Assembly: GCA_023078555.1 (NCBI GenBank)
Contig: CM041204.1
Span: forward strand, 3,874,430-3,938,429
Length of the DNA: 64,000 nucleotides
Direction of reading: 5' to 3'
Origin: Ulva prolifera
Lineage: Eukaryota; Chlorophyta; Ulvophyceae; Ulvales; Ulvaceae
Made by a program: the position numbers and the translations under genes. Under the pieces are notes generated by a model. It was not told the origin of the DNA. It was given only the letters and a program-made list of their open reading frames with translations, and did not search any database. Shown piece after piece: positions 23,151-34,311 of the stretch; the first letter of the stretch is position 1; every line of letters begins with the position of its first letter.

Positions 23151-26100
23151 GTCATTGTCGGGACATGTGCACATTGCACGAGGAGCCAGGGACACATACC
23201 TTTGACTGACTGGAACATCATCGTGAAGCACACTAGAACACCATTCTTGTCAACAAATACCACATCTAGCATGCACGAGTGCTTTTCATTGTGCCCGAGC
23301 AGGTTCTGCTGTACGTGGTGCTGTTCTCCGGTGCGGCACAAACTTGCATCTGAACACAGCACGCAATGTGACCGCCCACAACACCCGCGTCCACCCCATG
23401 CGTCCTATTTCAGGCGCACCCCACTGAACACGGCCTTAATTACCACGATTCAACTCGACTTCGCGCGTGCTGGGTGCGACCGAGCACCCCAGCCCCCCCG
23501 CCAGCCTTGCCGACCGACCTCTGACCGGCGTGCCGGTCAGAACACGGCCGTGATGTGCATGTGTGGTGATGGTGACAGCTTTTGCCGGAGGTAAGTTTGA
23601 AGCTCGACGCCGCCACCGGGTGATGCGAACGTCAGCTCTAGGAGCACGGAGGAGGCTCCGAAACTCTATATGTGCACCTAAGAATATGTACTTCTGGCAT
23701 TAAACACCGCCGCCGCGCTCTTTGATCAAGATCAGCGTCTCTATTACAATCGAGCCGAGTTTGCTGGATTTCTCGCGCGTCCGCACAGGCCAACCGTCAG
23801 TGCGACTGGTCACATGAGAGCTTTTCGACAGGTCTGAACTTGATGCACACGCGCCCACGCTCCGCACGCGTGATTGGCGTGGGACAGCATGCATATTGAA
23901 CGTGATCGTCGAGTCACCCGCACGCAGCTGTTTCAAACAGGCGCGCATGCCGTTCGAATTCCAGAGGATCCATGTCCCTGAACCGGTACTGCATGGTGTG
24001 CCGCACAGGCAAGCACAAGCGTGCGCGACGTCTCACGCCTCGCAAATTCAAGATAAAGGACAGGCCTATACGCGCGTCCGAGCATTCACACGAGCTGTTG
24101 ACACCACGACGTTCGATACTTCGCAGAGCACGGCGTCCTTGGCATTCTGGCTGACTTCCTGACCCGCACCACTATACAACACGTGTAGTGCTTTGACATT
24201 GTGCTGTTAGCCCTCCGTGGATTGCATTCTCAAGCTCGAGCAAGAAGCATAGGATGGACAGCCTGATCGAAGTGGAGCATGTGAGCGGATCCGGAGCGCA
24301 AGCGCAGCCAATCTAGGGCTGTATCGTCAAGTTTCTATTCATCTGGGGGTATGTTTTCAATACTCTGACGCTGGGAGTGTCATGTGAGGCATCATTGTGC
24401 CCGTGGTCAGTCGGGAGTGGGCTCATGTGCACTGTATCCACCACCGCGGGCACGCGCACGAGGTATACATTGCGCACCGCTGCTGCCCACGTACGGACGC
24501 CATCAGAGCGTTGTGCGATGCACAGAAGGAAGATATTCATTGGATAAGACCTGAGCGTATCCCGGTGTGCCTGAAAGCTGCCACTTCGGCTGATATTGTG
24601 GTGTCTCGTGTGACGAAAGCCGTGTGCGCGTGTGGATTACAGCAAGCTCTACGGGTGCAGACAAAGATACCATTAGAATATCTTCCAAATTGTTGTTCAA
24701 AAATGCAGCCACACTGCAGCATCATCACTCACATTCCCCTTGAGCTTGGTCCGGCAGGTTCGGGACTGCATGCGCGCGCGTGTACCGATATCGTATCATA
24801 AACTGTGTCACAGAAGATCGAACTCTGCTAAACTTGACCAGAGTTGAACTTCTGGTGCACAGCAGGCCTCAGCGCCTTCAACAAGCTGTTTTGTCATATG
24901 CTTCGTCAATGGCATTCTTGTGGCCACTTCCACTTCCAGTCTGGACAAGTCATTGCCTGCGCTGCAACGCTCACCCAGCGCATTTGCGGGCGCCGCGCGG
25001 TCTCGCAAACCACGAGAGATTGAAGGATATACAATATTATTCCCATTTTGTGGCTCACATGCGCGCCTCTGCTCGTATCTCGAGGTAGCTTGCCCATGGC
25101 AGCAATGCACGCCAACGCAACGCACCGCGTCGGAGGTTTGTTTGCTAGCAGGCAAAGGCCAGCAGGCTTATAGTATACCAAAGGATGCATAATAATTGCA
25201 ACACTGGGTTGACTGTGTGTCATCCTCGGCGCTCGATCGCGCCGCTTCGTGCATGCACCACGTGCAGCCATCAAACCAGGTCAGGACAGGAAGGGCTGCA
25301 CCACAGCTCCAGCGGCAGCTGCATGGCGGGGCTTGCCACCATGCACAAAACTGCGGAAATATTAAATCGGCTCAATTCTACAGCCGCAAGCATCAAGCGT
25401 TGCTACCTGCAGCTGCAGCTGGCCACCCACGGCGAATGAACAACATAGCCCCAGAGCAGGACCCTGGATCCTGCTGGACAGCATCTGATGCATAAAGGCC
25501 TCGAGTCACATACAAGCACTTGCATGAGACATGCATGTAAATAACATGTGGATACCATCCAATGCATACAGGCACGTCACCCCTAGTCTCATCCCATTGC
25601 AGAATGCAATGTTCGAGTCCTTAGCTGATGAGGCTCTGAACAGAGCAGCACAGAAACGCACAGCAGACTTAATGGGAAGGCTGTATGAGTGCGCTTGTGA
25701 GTGCTGTTCAGTGCCCTGCACGTGTGGCCAATGTGCAGTGCTGCTTGAGCAAGTGCTTGCAACAGAATCCCTCCCGTCCAGGCCCTTGTTGTGGTCTCTG
25801 CCAACTGATTACCCCACCTGCTATCTCAACTGCCAGTGCTACTAGTGAGGCCTACCAGGTCAGGTCAGCTGAGTCAGCTTGAGTCAGCTTGAGTCACCTC
25901 TGCAGACTTCCCTGGCCCCATGCTGAGCAGGCTGCAACATGTGTGCATTTGCTGTTGACCTACTTGTATTCTTGTAGAAACAAAAAGTTCGCAACAGACC
26001 AGCATGATCATTCTTGTTCCCTGGGCCAGAAATTATGTCACCATCATGTGGTGGGTGCTTGCATCTGTCATTGCAGTTTCAGTTCTGCCCACTGGCAACA

Positions 26101-26420
26101 CATGCATGGAGCGTTGTAGGTGACACAGAATGTCAACAACTACATCGCCTGGTCATCAATATGCCGACAGATGCAGCACGATTCATCTTACCACAGGGCC
26201 AGGGCCACTTATCACAGGGCTGCAGCAGAAGTGCAAGGACATGTGCAGCAGGCACTCACAGCTTTCCCAGCATGTCTTGCACTCCCACAGCTTCTGCAGG
26301 TACATTCATCGGTTCAGGGGTTTCCGTCAAAACCAACCTAGACATCTCTGGACCTGCATGCAGGACACCGCCCAGCACGGAGCCAGCGCACGGCAGCTCC
26401 CTGGCTGCGAGGAGTCTGAT
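23151..26420. other. Intergenic, with exon-like frames but no assignable gene
   Basis: Protein-like frames occur at 24397-24801 (134 codons, with IHWIRPERIPVCLKAATSAD), at 24920-25192 (with GYTILFPFCGSHARLCSYLE followed directly by a GT) and at 25603-25689. The last is bounded by CATTGCAG and a GTGCGC donor and encodes NAMFESLADEALNRAAQKRT. None belongs to a family I know, and I could not chain them into one gene. They may be exons of a divergent gene or relics. Confidence 0.4.
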
Positions 26421-26421
26421 C

Positions 26422-26470
26422 CAGCGCACAGCACGCAGCACAGCACGCAGCACAGCACGCAGCACGCAGC
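26422..26470 (+). repeat. CAGCAC(R)CAGCA microsatellite upstream of sulfotransferase 1
   Basis: Irregular CAGCACGCAGCACAGCACGC array. Similar text precedes the start codons of copies 2 (about 39400-39520) and 3 (about 47620-47760) and recurs on the opposite phase (GCTGTGCTGTGC) at the start of intron 5. A promoter role is only a guess. Confidence 0.8.
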
Positions 26471-26658
26471 GTGACCACGCCAGCGGACACCCCACCGCAG
26501 CTTCCGGCTTCGTGGAGTCTGTTGCAGCGCGCAGCACACAGCACGGCAATCAGAAGGAAGTTAGAAGAGCGCACACGAGTGGGGACCCTGAGCGCGGCAA
26601 CGGACCGCAAGCCTAGGAATCCGGCAGCACAGCGCACAGCACGCACAGCACGCACAGC

Positions 26659-29600
26659 ATGTCCATGAACTCCCTCCCCCAGATTCGGACTGCGCGGTCT
26701 GACACCAGCGTGCGAGACGGCAGCCCGTGGCTACGGCGGCTGAGCCTGGGCCGCCACCACCGCAGCGTGCTTGCCGTGTGCTGCACGCTGATCGCCGTGC
26801 TGTGCGTGCTGGCCACGTACGACGCCGTCGGCACCCCTGAGGCACCCGAGTATCCACCCTTTGCAGCAAAATCCACAGATGCCGGGGCCCAGGTCAACGT
26901 CATGGCGGGCGCAGCCGCCGCGAAGCGAGCGGCGCTACATACCACCCGGGGCAAGAGTGAGCGCTCTGCCAGTCACGGCACGCCCAGCGTGGGCAGCGAC
27001 AGCGGGGTGCTCGGCATCCGCTCAGTCAGAGACGACAATGCAGCTCCAAAGAAGAGACGGAAAGCAGCGGCGGCGGTGTCCGAGGGGGTGGCAGCGACGA
27101 ATGAGGTTGTGGCAGCGAAGGATGGGAATGCGGGAGCGAGCGCCCCAAACATGCGGGGTACGGTGGCAAAGGTGCCAGCAGGCGGGGGCGCCTCACGGCT
27201 GCCTGCGATTGCCGATGCAGACGCCACCGGCGCAAATCGCAGCGACGTGGAAGCGCGCGCTGCCGACTTGCTCGCGTGTGCTGTGGTCGAGCAGGGCACT
27301 CCGACGCGCGGCCTGCGCGTGCGCCACAGCACGCAGCGTGCCCCGGACCCTGCCGTGAGCGGTGTGCTCCAGTGCAGACATGCATGCCCTCTGCTGCGAA
27401 TGGATACGATGGCGTTGGCTGCCGATGCTGCTAATGCGGCTGCCAGGGGCCATTTCGTCAACAGTCTCTGTGATGTCCTTTGGCTATGACCTCAGCTCTT
27501 GTGGCCATGTTGCCGTGGCAACCCCCTTCACGTCATGGTCCGCATTTTAGCTAGCTAAGATAAGACAGCACCTTTGCTCCCTCATGTATTCGCACCACAG
27601 TCACCTTCAGCTGCGGTGTCAGTATCAAGCCGCATCTCAAGGCCGCACAAACAGGGGAAACATACGGCCAGAACTCCCTATGCTTCACGGCACGGGTGGC
27701 TGCAGGTGGCGACGACTACGAGTGGGACCCCGACGCCCTGCGGGAGATCGACCCGACGGCGTACCAGTTCCCGTTCCGAGTGCCGGAGGTGCCGGGGGCG
27801 AGGGCGTACAGCGAGGTGCAGTGGTGCCCCGGCAGCCTGGAGCCCCCCCCGGAGGCGGTGCCCCCCGTGGACCCGGCCTACCGCGCGCTCTTCCTCATCG
27901 GCGCGCAGAAGGCCGGCACCTCCTGGCTGCACCATGCATTATCCATGCACCCGGCGGTCGTGTACGGCAACTCCAAGGTCGACCACAAGTGCGGACCCCG
28001 CACCTCTGTGCCCCTGCCGTCACCTCGCCGCAGGCAGTCGCTGCAACTGAGTCTCAGAGACTGAGACCTGCATGCATGCGTCGGGCACGGCCCGTGACAG
28101 ACGCATCGGGCATAGAGCAGAAATTGACTCAAGCCGAGACGGGAAGTGCGCCTCCGCCGCTCATCAGTCACAGCATTGGTGGATCGCGGTATTGCATGCT
28201 CAGAGCGACCCCAGGCGCGCTGCACTTTATGCCATTCTGAAACACATTTTGGTCCCGGTGCTTCGCGAAAGGGACTACGCTGGATAGCATCAAGGCTCTA
28301 CGACACCGTCGCAAATGTGCATCATGATCACACCCCTGCACGTGTGCGCTGCCGCGGGTCACGCCTCGGACATCTGCCGCAGGATGAACAAGCAGAAGGG
28401 CGGCCCGGTCAAGGAGCTGCAGTTCTTCAACACGTGGCCAGCACGCAGCACGGAGGAGTTCCTGTCCATGTGGCCACCCGCCGCGCTCGCCGCGATGCGC
28501 AACGGAACATCGCAACAGTTTCTGTTTGACGGGTCGCCGGAGTACCTGCTGAACGCCGCGGTGGCCCCCCGCATGAAGCAGATGGTGCCCCAGGCCAAGA
28601 TTGTTGTTGTGCTCCGGGTGCGGCTCCCGGCATGCATGTGGTCCGTGCATAGTTATGGCAGAACGGTTATATATGTTTTGGGTGTGCTTGCCACAACCAC
28701 TGCGCCACTGTTGATTCCGGTTGCCGGCCCTGCTAGCAGCTGTAGGTGCAGAGCAGATGTGTTGTGACAGGCACGGTGAAGATCAGCAATACGAATCGGG
28801 TATAATTGCTGATCTTCACCAATACGAATCGGGTATAAATAGATATCTCATCAGCTATGCATGGTAGGAAGGCGCAGATTGGAAATCCAATCTGGACAAC
28901 GGACAATCATGGCATTGCACCACAGTCGCATCAGATGAGGCTGGCCTGAAGTCAGGTCTCACCTTGCCAGCGGGTCTCGTCAGTTGGGCTCATCTTGTTC
29001 GATACCGCACATGGCGGGAAACCATATAACAATTCCATACATGGTGATACAATGCATGATGTCCCAGCATGCATGCCATATGATATGCGAGCATGCAGTG
29101 CGACGATTATGTGGCGTTGACATTGCACACACCTCTGTTCTTGTTCACAGCACAGAAACTTCATTTCTCTGTGCATCTCACTATGAGGCACAACTCACAC
29201 AGCAAGAGGTTGGTGCAGCCCTGTGTTCCTAAACCACACCACACCCTGCACACCACAGTTGGGCTCTTCTAGAAGCAGCTGCAAAAAATTCTCTGTGTAC
29301 GGAAGCGCCCAGAGCAGTCCGTGATGTAAGTGACTGTATGATTTAGAACACACAGATATAGAACTGTGTGGTACCCCCTGTCCAATGGGTTGAGGACGGT
29401 ATGCAAGCTACCCCCTCAGTTTCAGGAGGGCGTGGGTGTGGATCCGATTCTGCGTGCGTTTTGGGGAATCGAAACGCCCGCACGTGACCACATGCTGAGC
29501 ACAGGAGGAGGCCCTGTGAGTTGTGCGGTCGTCGGAGGGGGGTTTCCAGGTGGTTCACCCCTTTGGCATATGTGGAGTTGTCAATGCCAATAGGATACGG

Positions 29601-31236
29601 CTCAGTAGATTAAGATTTGCTTTTCTTTTACAGTGTTTTCCACCAACTCCCAACTGCCTGCAGGATTCGCTCTCTGTGAGGGGAGCATCAGCCGCGGTCA
29701 CGCATGCGTACAGTTTATTTCTGTCCATTGTAGGGCATGAGATGACCACGTCGGTCCAGACGTTGTGGTGATTCTGCTGAGAATGTGCCGGTTTTTGCCA
29801 TCACGACGATAGACACAGGCTGTCTGCGTGTGCAGGACCCCACGGACCGCGCGTTCTCTGCGTGGGGCATGCAGTCCGGCTGGGGGCACTTCTGCGATGC
29901 CGACGACGTGCCGGTGTCGCAGCTGTGCGTCGAGCGCTCCTTCGATGACACCTTCAACGCCTGGCACAACAGCTTCGCCCGCCCCGAGTGCCGCTTCACA
30001 ACCCCCGTACGCCCCCCCTCCCCCTCAGGCATGCGGCCCAGCCTGAACTGATGCCATGCGAACTGCGAACGCGATTCCCTTACCTGCTGCGGCACCTGCC
30101 GCGGTGTCTAGATCTTGACACCTGCTGATCCGCACCGCCGCGTCAGCGTAGTGGCGTAGGAGACAAATCACATGCATGTGTGCGGACGCCAGAGCTTGCG
30201 ATGTGTGCGAGAGCCAGCTGCGCTGCTGCCAGTGCATAATCACAATGCACAGGCTGCTTTGCGTGAACAGTAAAGTAACGTAAATCTGAGTTTACTGAGC
30301 CGTATCCTATCGGACATTGACAACTCAAGAGTTACCGGGACCACATATGCTGGGTCACCCAGACACAGCCGCTACCTCACGGCCTGGGTAGTCAAGGACA
30401 GAATGGTAGGTGCCGGCCGCGTGCAGGGCTCCAGCGCGTCGTGGGGGGAGTGCTTCGGCTGCCGGTACAACCTCTTCCGCTTCAAGAAATGCTGTCAGAT
30501 GCGGCAGGAGGGGCAGGAGGGCATGCTGCCGTGCTTCGGCGTGCCGCGGGGGTTCAGCGTGCTGGACTACTCGGCGTACGCCGCGCAGCTCGCCTGGTGG
30601 CTCGAGTTTTTTCCCCCGGAGCAGATCTTTGTTGTCACCTCGGAGACCCTCCATGATGAGACCAAGCGCGTCCAGGTGCTGCGCTGTGCTGTGCTGTGCT
30701 GTGATGTGCAGCGACTTTCTGCAGTGTCGATGTGTTGTGTGCTGAGGCGGGCTGCTGCATGCTGCACTGTGCTCTGCTTTGACGTGCTATGCCATGCCAT
30801 GCTCTGCCGTGCCGTGCTACGCTTTGTTGAGTTGCGCTGCTGCTGCTTTGCTGTGTGCTGCTGTGCCTGTGCTGTACCTTTTGCAGAGGCTGTGGCCTCC
30901 CCGTCGGTCCAAGCAAGCACGCTGTGCTGTATGTGTACACGTGTGGTCTTGTACAATACTCTGATTGCCCAAGCGAATATGAAGGTGCTGAACAACCTGC
31001 TGGACTTTGTCGGGCTGCCCGATGTGCCGCGGTTCAAGCCGGAGCAGGTCAATGCGGCAGCGGCCTTCAACGGCCACTACTCCAACATCTCCGATGCGGA
31101 TGTCGCCGCCAAGGCCACCGTGCGCCGCTTCCACGCGCCCCAGGTCCGCGACCTCCACGCCCTCCTCTCCCGCTTCTGGCCCGACGCCGACAGCTCGGCC
31201 CTCGCGCAGTGGCCTCAAGCCGCGAAGGATGCATGA
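26659..31236 (+). CDS. Type II membrane sulfotransferase, paralog 1 (6 exons, 630 aa)
   Basis: Exons: 26659-27361, 27706-27988, 28383-28617, 29836-30006, 30427-30675, 30985-31236; all junctions keep frame (phases 1,2,0,0,0). It should transfer sulfate from PAPS, probably to a Golgi polysaccharide or glycoprotein. A short basic cytosolic tail is followed by one membrane anchor at about residues 36-53 (SVLAVCCTLIAVLCVLATY). A low-complexity stem to about 234 ends in RLPAIADADATGANRS and GLRVRHS. The catalytic part has the 5'-PSB loop GAQKAGTSWLH (Lys303) and the 3'-PB motif LRDPTDRAFSAW (Arg407, Ser415). A Cys-rich insert follows (CFGCRYNLFRFKKCC), then LVCs-type strands ending LLDFVGLP near the C terminus. 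The ATG at 26665 (MNSLPQ) aligns with the other paralogs' start and is an alternative. Acceptor 6 is TGAAG, weaker than the usual TGCAG. Introns 3 and 4 hold SINE copies. Confidence 0.88.
28775..28837. repeat. Nested inverted and direct duplication in intron 3
   Basis: GGTGAAGATCAGCAAT (28775-28790) is inverted at 28805-28820, and AATACGAATCGGGTATA occurs directly at 28788-28804 and 28821-28837. Both are exact. The arrangement fits a template-switch event. Confidence 0.9.
29380..29632 (+). mobile_element. tRNA-derived SINE, near full length
   Basis: Begins GTCCAATGGGTTGAGGACGG, the tRNA-like head (A-box region). The B-box region is damaged by a small insertion relative to the 60142 copy. The body GGAATCGAAACG...GGGTTTCCAGGTGGTTCACC follows, then the common 3' end and a TTTGCTTTTCTTTTAC tail. 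It lies in intron 3 of sulfotransferase 1. Confidence 0.8.
30268..30360 (-). mobile_element. SINE 3' fragment, reverse orientation
   Basis: On the minus strand: CATATGTGGTCCCGGTAACT, GAGTTGTCAATGTCCGATAGG in two pieces, ATACGGCTCAGTAAACTCAG and a TTTACGTTACTTTACTG tail. It lies in intron 4 of sulfotransferase 1. Confidence 0.75.
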
Positions 31237-32851
31237 GCAGTAGCTACTTCAATCCCAAGACGCCACGACACGACACGACAACGCCGCGCCCAGGGCAAGT
31301 CGGGGGGCGGGGGGGGGGGACACTCTGATGCTGTGTTTGCATCCGGGTCTGCATGGCAGTTGGCGTTCGCTGCAGGCTGTGTGCAGAACAGGTGAGTGAT
31401 TGTGGGTGCATGCATGGAGGCACGCGGTGATGACGTAAAGGGCTGCCTGCGCCCGTGTGCCGGCAAGCCTAGGCCGCAGGGGCACACACGAGTGGGTATA
31501 TTTTCGAGCCCCAAATGATTCTTTCGCATTTGTTGCTGATAACAACACTGTGCTGTCCGCCATGCACACGCTGTGCTGAGCATCGCCTGATGCGGCCTTT
31601 TGTAGATTTGATTGCGAGGATTTTTATATGAGATGCATCGGTGGACCTGAAGCATTGCTTTGAGGACAAGGCATCGGTTTGGATGCGCGCAGCTCTAGCT
31701 TTGAACCACACTGCGGGATCCCAGGATCCGTTTGGTCCAGTTGTGGACGACGCCGCCGATGCCCCTACGCCACATGGAGGCAGGCGAGCTACTCAAATAA
31801 GGAGTTGCTGAGTAAGCGACATCGGCGCGGCTTCTGCCGCAATCATCGGGGCGTGTGTCTTTGCAGACTAGCGGCCACGGCAGCTGTAGAATGAGGTCAA
31901 CATCCGTGGCTGAGAGAGATGGTGGTGGCAAACATGGTGGCTGCCCGATCATAGCACATGGCAAGATATGCAGTACTGTGCAGAAGTAGCAGAGGTCCTT
32001 TGTGGCAGGGGAGGTGAGCAAATGTGTGCCAGCCATTTGATAGGGATGGGTGCGGACCTCGAGTGTAACGTCTACGCCAAGGCAGGTCAAGAGAAGCAGT
32101 GTAGCTGCTCATGGAGAGCATGCATGCTCTAGCACCCATGCAAGAATGTCCTGGTGAAGCAGCTCGCACTCATACGTTGCTGAAAGTAAGGCCATATGCA
32201 TGCCCCAGTGGCTTCCATCCGCACCAGGGCTGGTGGTTAATTGTGGCCTTGCGGAGCTTGCTGGTTTCGCGGTGCAGCCCGCCGCGCCGCCTAGATCCTT
32301 GTACCACCCGCACCAGTCAGCTGACAGCTGCCCGCCCATGCATGATACATGTACCCTGGGCTGCAACGTCCTCCCCAGTATTAGCGTGACAACGACTCGT
32401 GCAGACCCGCAGGCAGCCCCGTTGGCACCGCAAAGGTTCGACCACCCAGACGCACGCGATCGCCCCCACACCACTGCACGATGTCTGAGCGTGTCCTTGA
32501 TATGCTTGCTTCTTTCGCGGTGCCGCCCGCCTCGCCACCTCCATCCCCTTGTAAGACCACCACACGATACCCACACACAGCATGCCGGCACCGCAGCCAC
32601 AGCACATGTTCCACGAGCACTGCACCGCCAACATACCTACGCCTGAGAATCGCTCCCGGCCTGGGCCAGCTGGCGCGCACACACAGGGATCCACAAGCAA
32701 GCACCCCTCCACACATGTGCACGCCCGCCACGTTGCACACATCCCGGAGCCCCCAAACGCCCGGAAGCACCCGCATGCACAGCCTGCAACACTCCCATGC
32801 ACAGCCCGCAACACCCCGGGGGTGACACGCGGCATCGCTCTCCGCCGGCAG
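31237..32851. other. Intergenic, no intact gene seen
   Basis: Contains two diverged copies of a short repeat at about 32250-32310 and 32500-32560 (around TTTCGCGGTGCMGCCCGCC), with a third possible copy at 39000-39060. The proline- and histidine-rich frames at 32.5-32.9 kb are compositional. Confidence 0.5.
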
Positions 32852-33110
32852 CCATCGCACTTGGCCTTCGTCAGGCTGCTTGGCGTGCCGGGGAGCAGTG
32901 CGGAGCAAGTTAATGCCGCCGCGGGGCCGGTAACACCCACCTCACCACTCTCCGAACCCCGGTGACGGCATCAACGCAGAGGCCGCCGTGCGGCGCTTCC
33001 GAGGGCTCCACGTCCGCGACCTCCACACCCTATACAGCGCGTACACCCTTTAGTACTGAACACGTTCCTCAACGCGCTTCTGGCCCGACGACACGGCCTC
33101 GTGTAGCTGC
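32852..33110 (+). pseudogene. Decayed last exon of a fifth sulfotransferase copy
   Basis: The translated pieces match exon 6 of the paralogs in order: FVRLLGVPGSSAEQVNAAAG corresponds to LLDFVGLPDVPRFKPEQVNAAAA; EAAVRRFRGLHVRDLHTLYS to KATVRRFHAPQVRDLHALLS; RFWPDDTAS to RFWPDADSS. The reading frame changes several times and stop codons intervene, and exons 1-5 are not found upstream, so this is a truncated, dead copy lying 1.6 kb after paralog 1 in the same orientation. Confidence 0.8.
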
Positions 33111-34032
33111 TGCAACAGTATACGTAGCATATGCACAAGCTGGCACCGATGCGTGAGTGGTTATGCTTGGAAGAAGATGCTCATGAAGGAACGGGCACAC
33201 GTGGTCTGGGTGGCAGGTTGCCCACCCCTGATCCACAGAGGCAAACATGTATGCATCAGCTGTAGCTACTTCCTAGGAAGGGCTCAAACAGATCATTGAC
33301 CCTGAATAGTTGGAGTCCGTCTTCGGTTGCCGGCAGAAGGAGCGTTCATCTGCGTTCAAGCGCTCGCAGCCGGGCCTCAGGAGTGTGTGGAGACAAACAT
33401 AGACCCTCTGCAGGGGGGCGACTCGGCCCAAAACGAAGAGAGCTGCGACACTGCTGAGCTTCAGCCTGAACAGAACACGTGTTGACTCAGAGAGGGTGAG
33501 GCAGAGGTATGCTGCAAGCAGCGGTTGGAGATGGACGGGGCGGGTGGGGCCGGACTCCGGAAGAAGTTCCCCTGGGGGCCACCGTCTCATGCAACACCAA
33601 TCAGCGGCTAGCATCAGCAAAGCGATGCAATGTAGAATCAGTCACACCGCACATAGCTCACACCGTACATTATGTACGTGACTGACTGTACGGTGTGAGC
33701 TACGGTGTGATCATCATTATGATAGTACATAGCAGTGCAGGCGAAATTCACCCAGATCCAACGAAGCCAAGATATATATAGTAGCTGGAGGAGCTCAGAG
33801 TGCAGATTGCCACATCGCTGTGCGCTTCTGCCGGCTGTGGCTTGGGTGAGCTGTCCCAGGCCTGGCTTGGTGGCACATCATTTAGTTGCTCGCTGTTTAC
33901 AATTTCTGTTAGTTTCGGCCGTGCTGTACCCCTCCCTGAACATGTCCTTGCAAGCCATGGCCTTGTCCTTAAGGATTGTAACGTAGGTGCTCACCATTGA
34001 GCTGTATCGATACATAGATATCTCTGCGATAG
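33111..34032. other. Intergenic, with a short inverted repeat
   Basis: No coding frame is supported. An inverted repeat lies at 33654-33702: TAGCTCACACCGTACA is answered by TGTACGGTGTGAGCTA across a 17-nt spacer. A further CACACCGC / CGGTGTG pair lies outside it. Confidence 0.55.
33654..33702. repeat. Inverted repeat, 16-bp exact arms
   Basis: Exact arms with a 17-nt spacer that itself contains GTACGTGACTGACTGTAC-like text. Possible small foldback element; no target duplication identified. Confidence 0.85.
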
Positions 34033-34311
34033 TTGCCAGAAGCAGCTGTATATGGTGACACTGTGAAGTACACTATCAAGATCCACGTCAGCTGCAGATC
34101 AACAGAATCAGTTGAGACACAATTGTTAAGGGGGGGAAGGCATGTGAGGTTTGTGGCAATGGGCATGCCAGGCGTGCAATACTTCGAGACAGATGCTGAG
34201 AGAGGTCTTCTCTGGCATAAGGGAGCGGGTACGGAATGTGTGCCGACTGTCAGAAGGGGTCCTGCGATCCGACTGAATTGGGTTGAAAAAATCAGGCGAT
34301 GCTGGGCCTGA
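34033..34311 (+). CDS. Exon-like open frame, unassigned
   Basis: Preceded by a TTGCCAG acceptor-like site, the frame encodes about 90 residues with protein-like texture, including GGRHVRFVAMGMPGVQYFE and RRGPAIRLNWVEKIRRC, then ends in TGA. It has no start Met before its middle, so it would be a final exon. The closing R-x-N pattern faintly recalls the end of AlkB-type 2-oxoglutarate dioxygenases, but no HxD is visible and I do not assign it. Partner exons were not found. Confidence 0.2.
   Translation: MPEAAVYGDTVKYTIKIHVSCRSTESVETQLLRGGRHVRFVAMGMPGVQYFETDAERGLLWHKGAGTECVPTVRRGPAIRLNWVEKIRRCWA

Noticed and set aside
26130-26650. Thr/Ser/Arg-rich frames upstream of sulfotransferase 1
   Set aside because: Created by the CAGCACGC microsatellite, open in all frames and strands.
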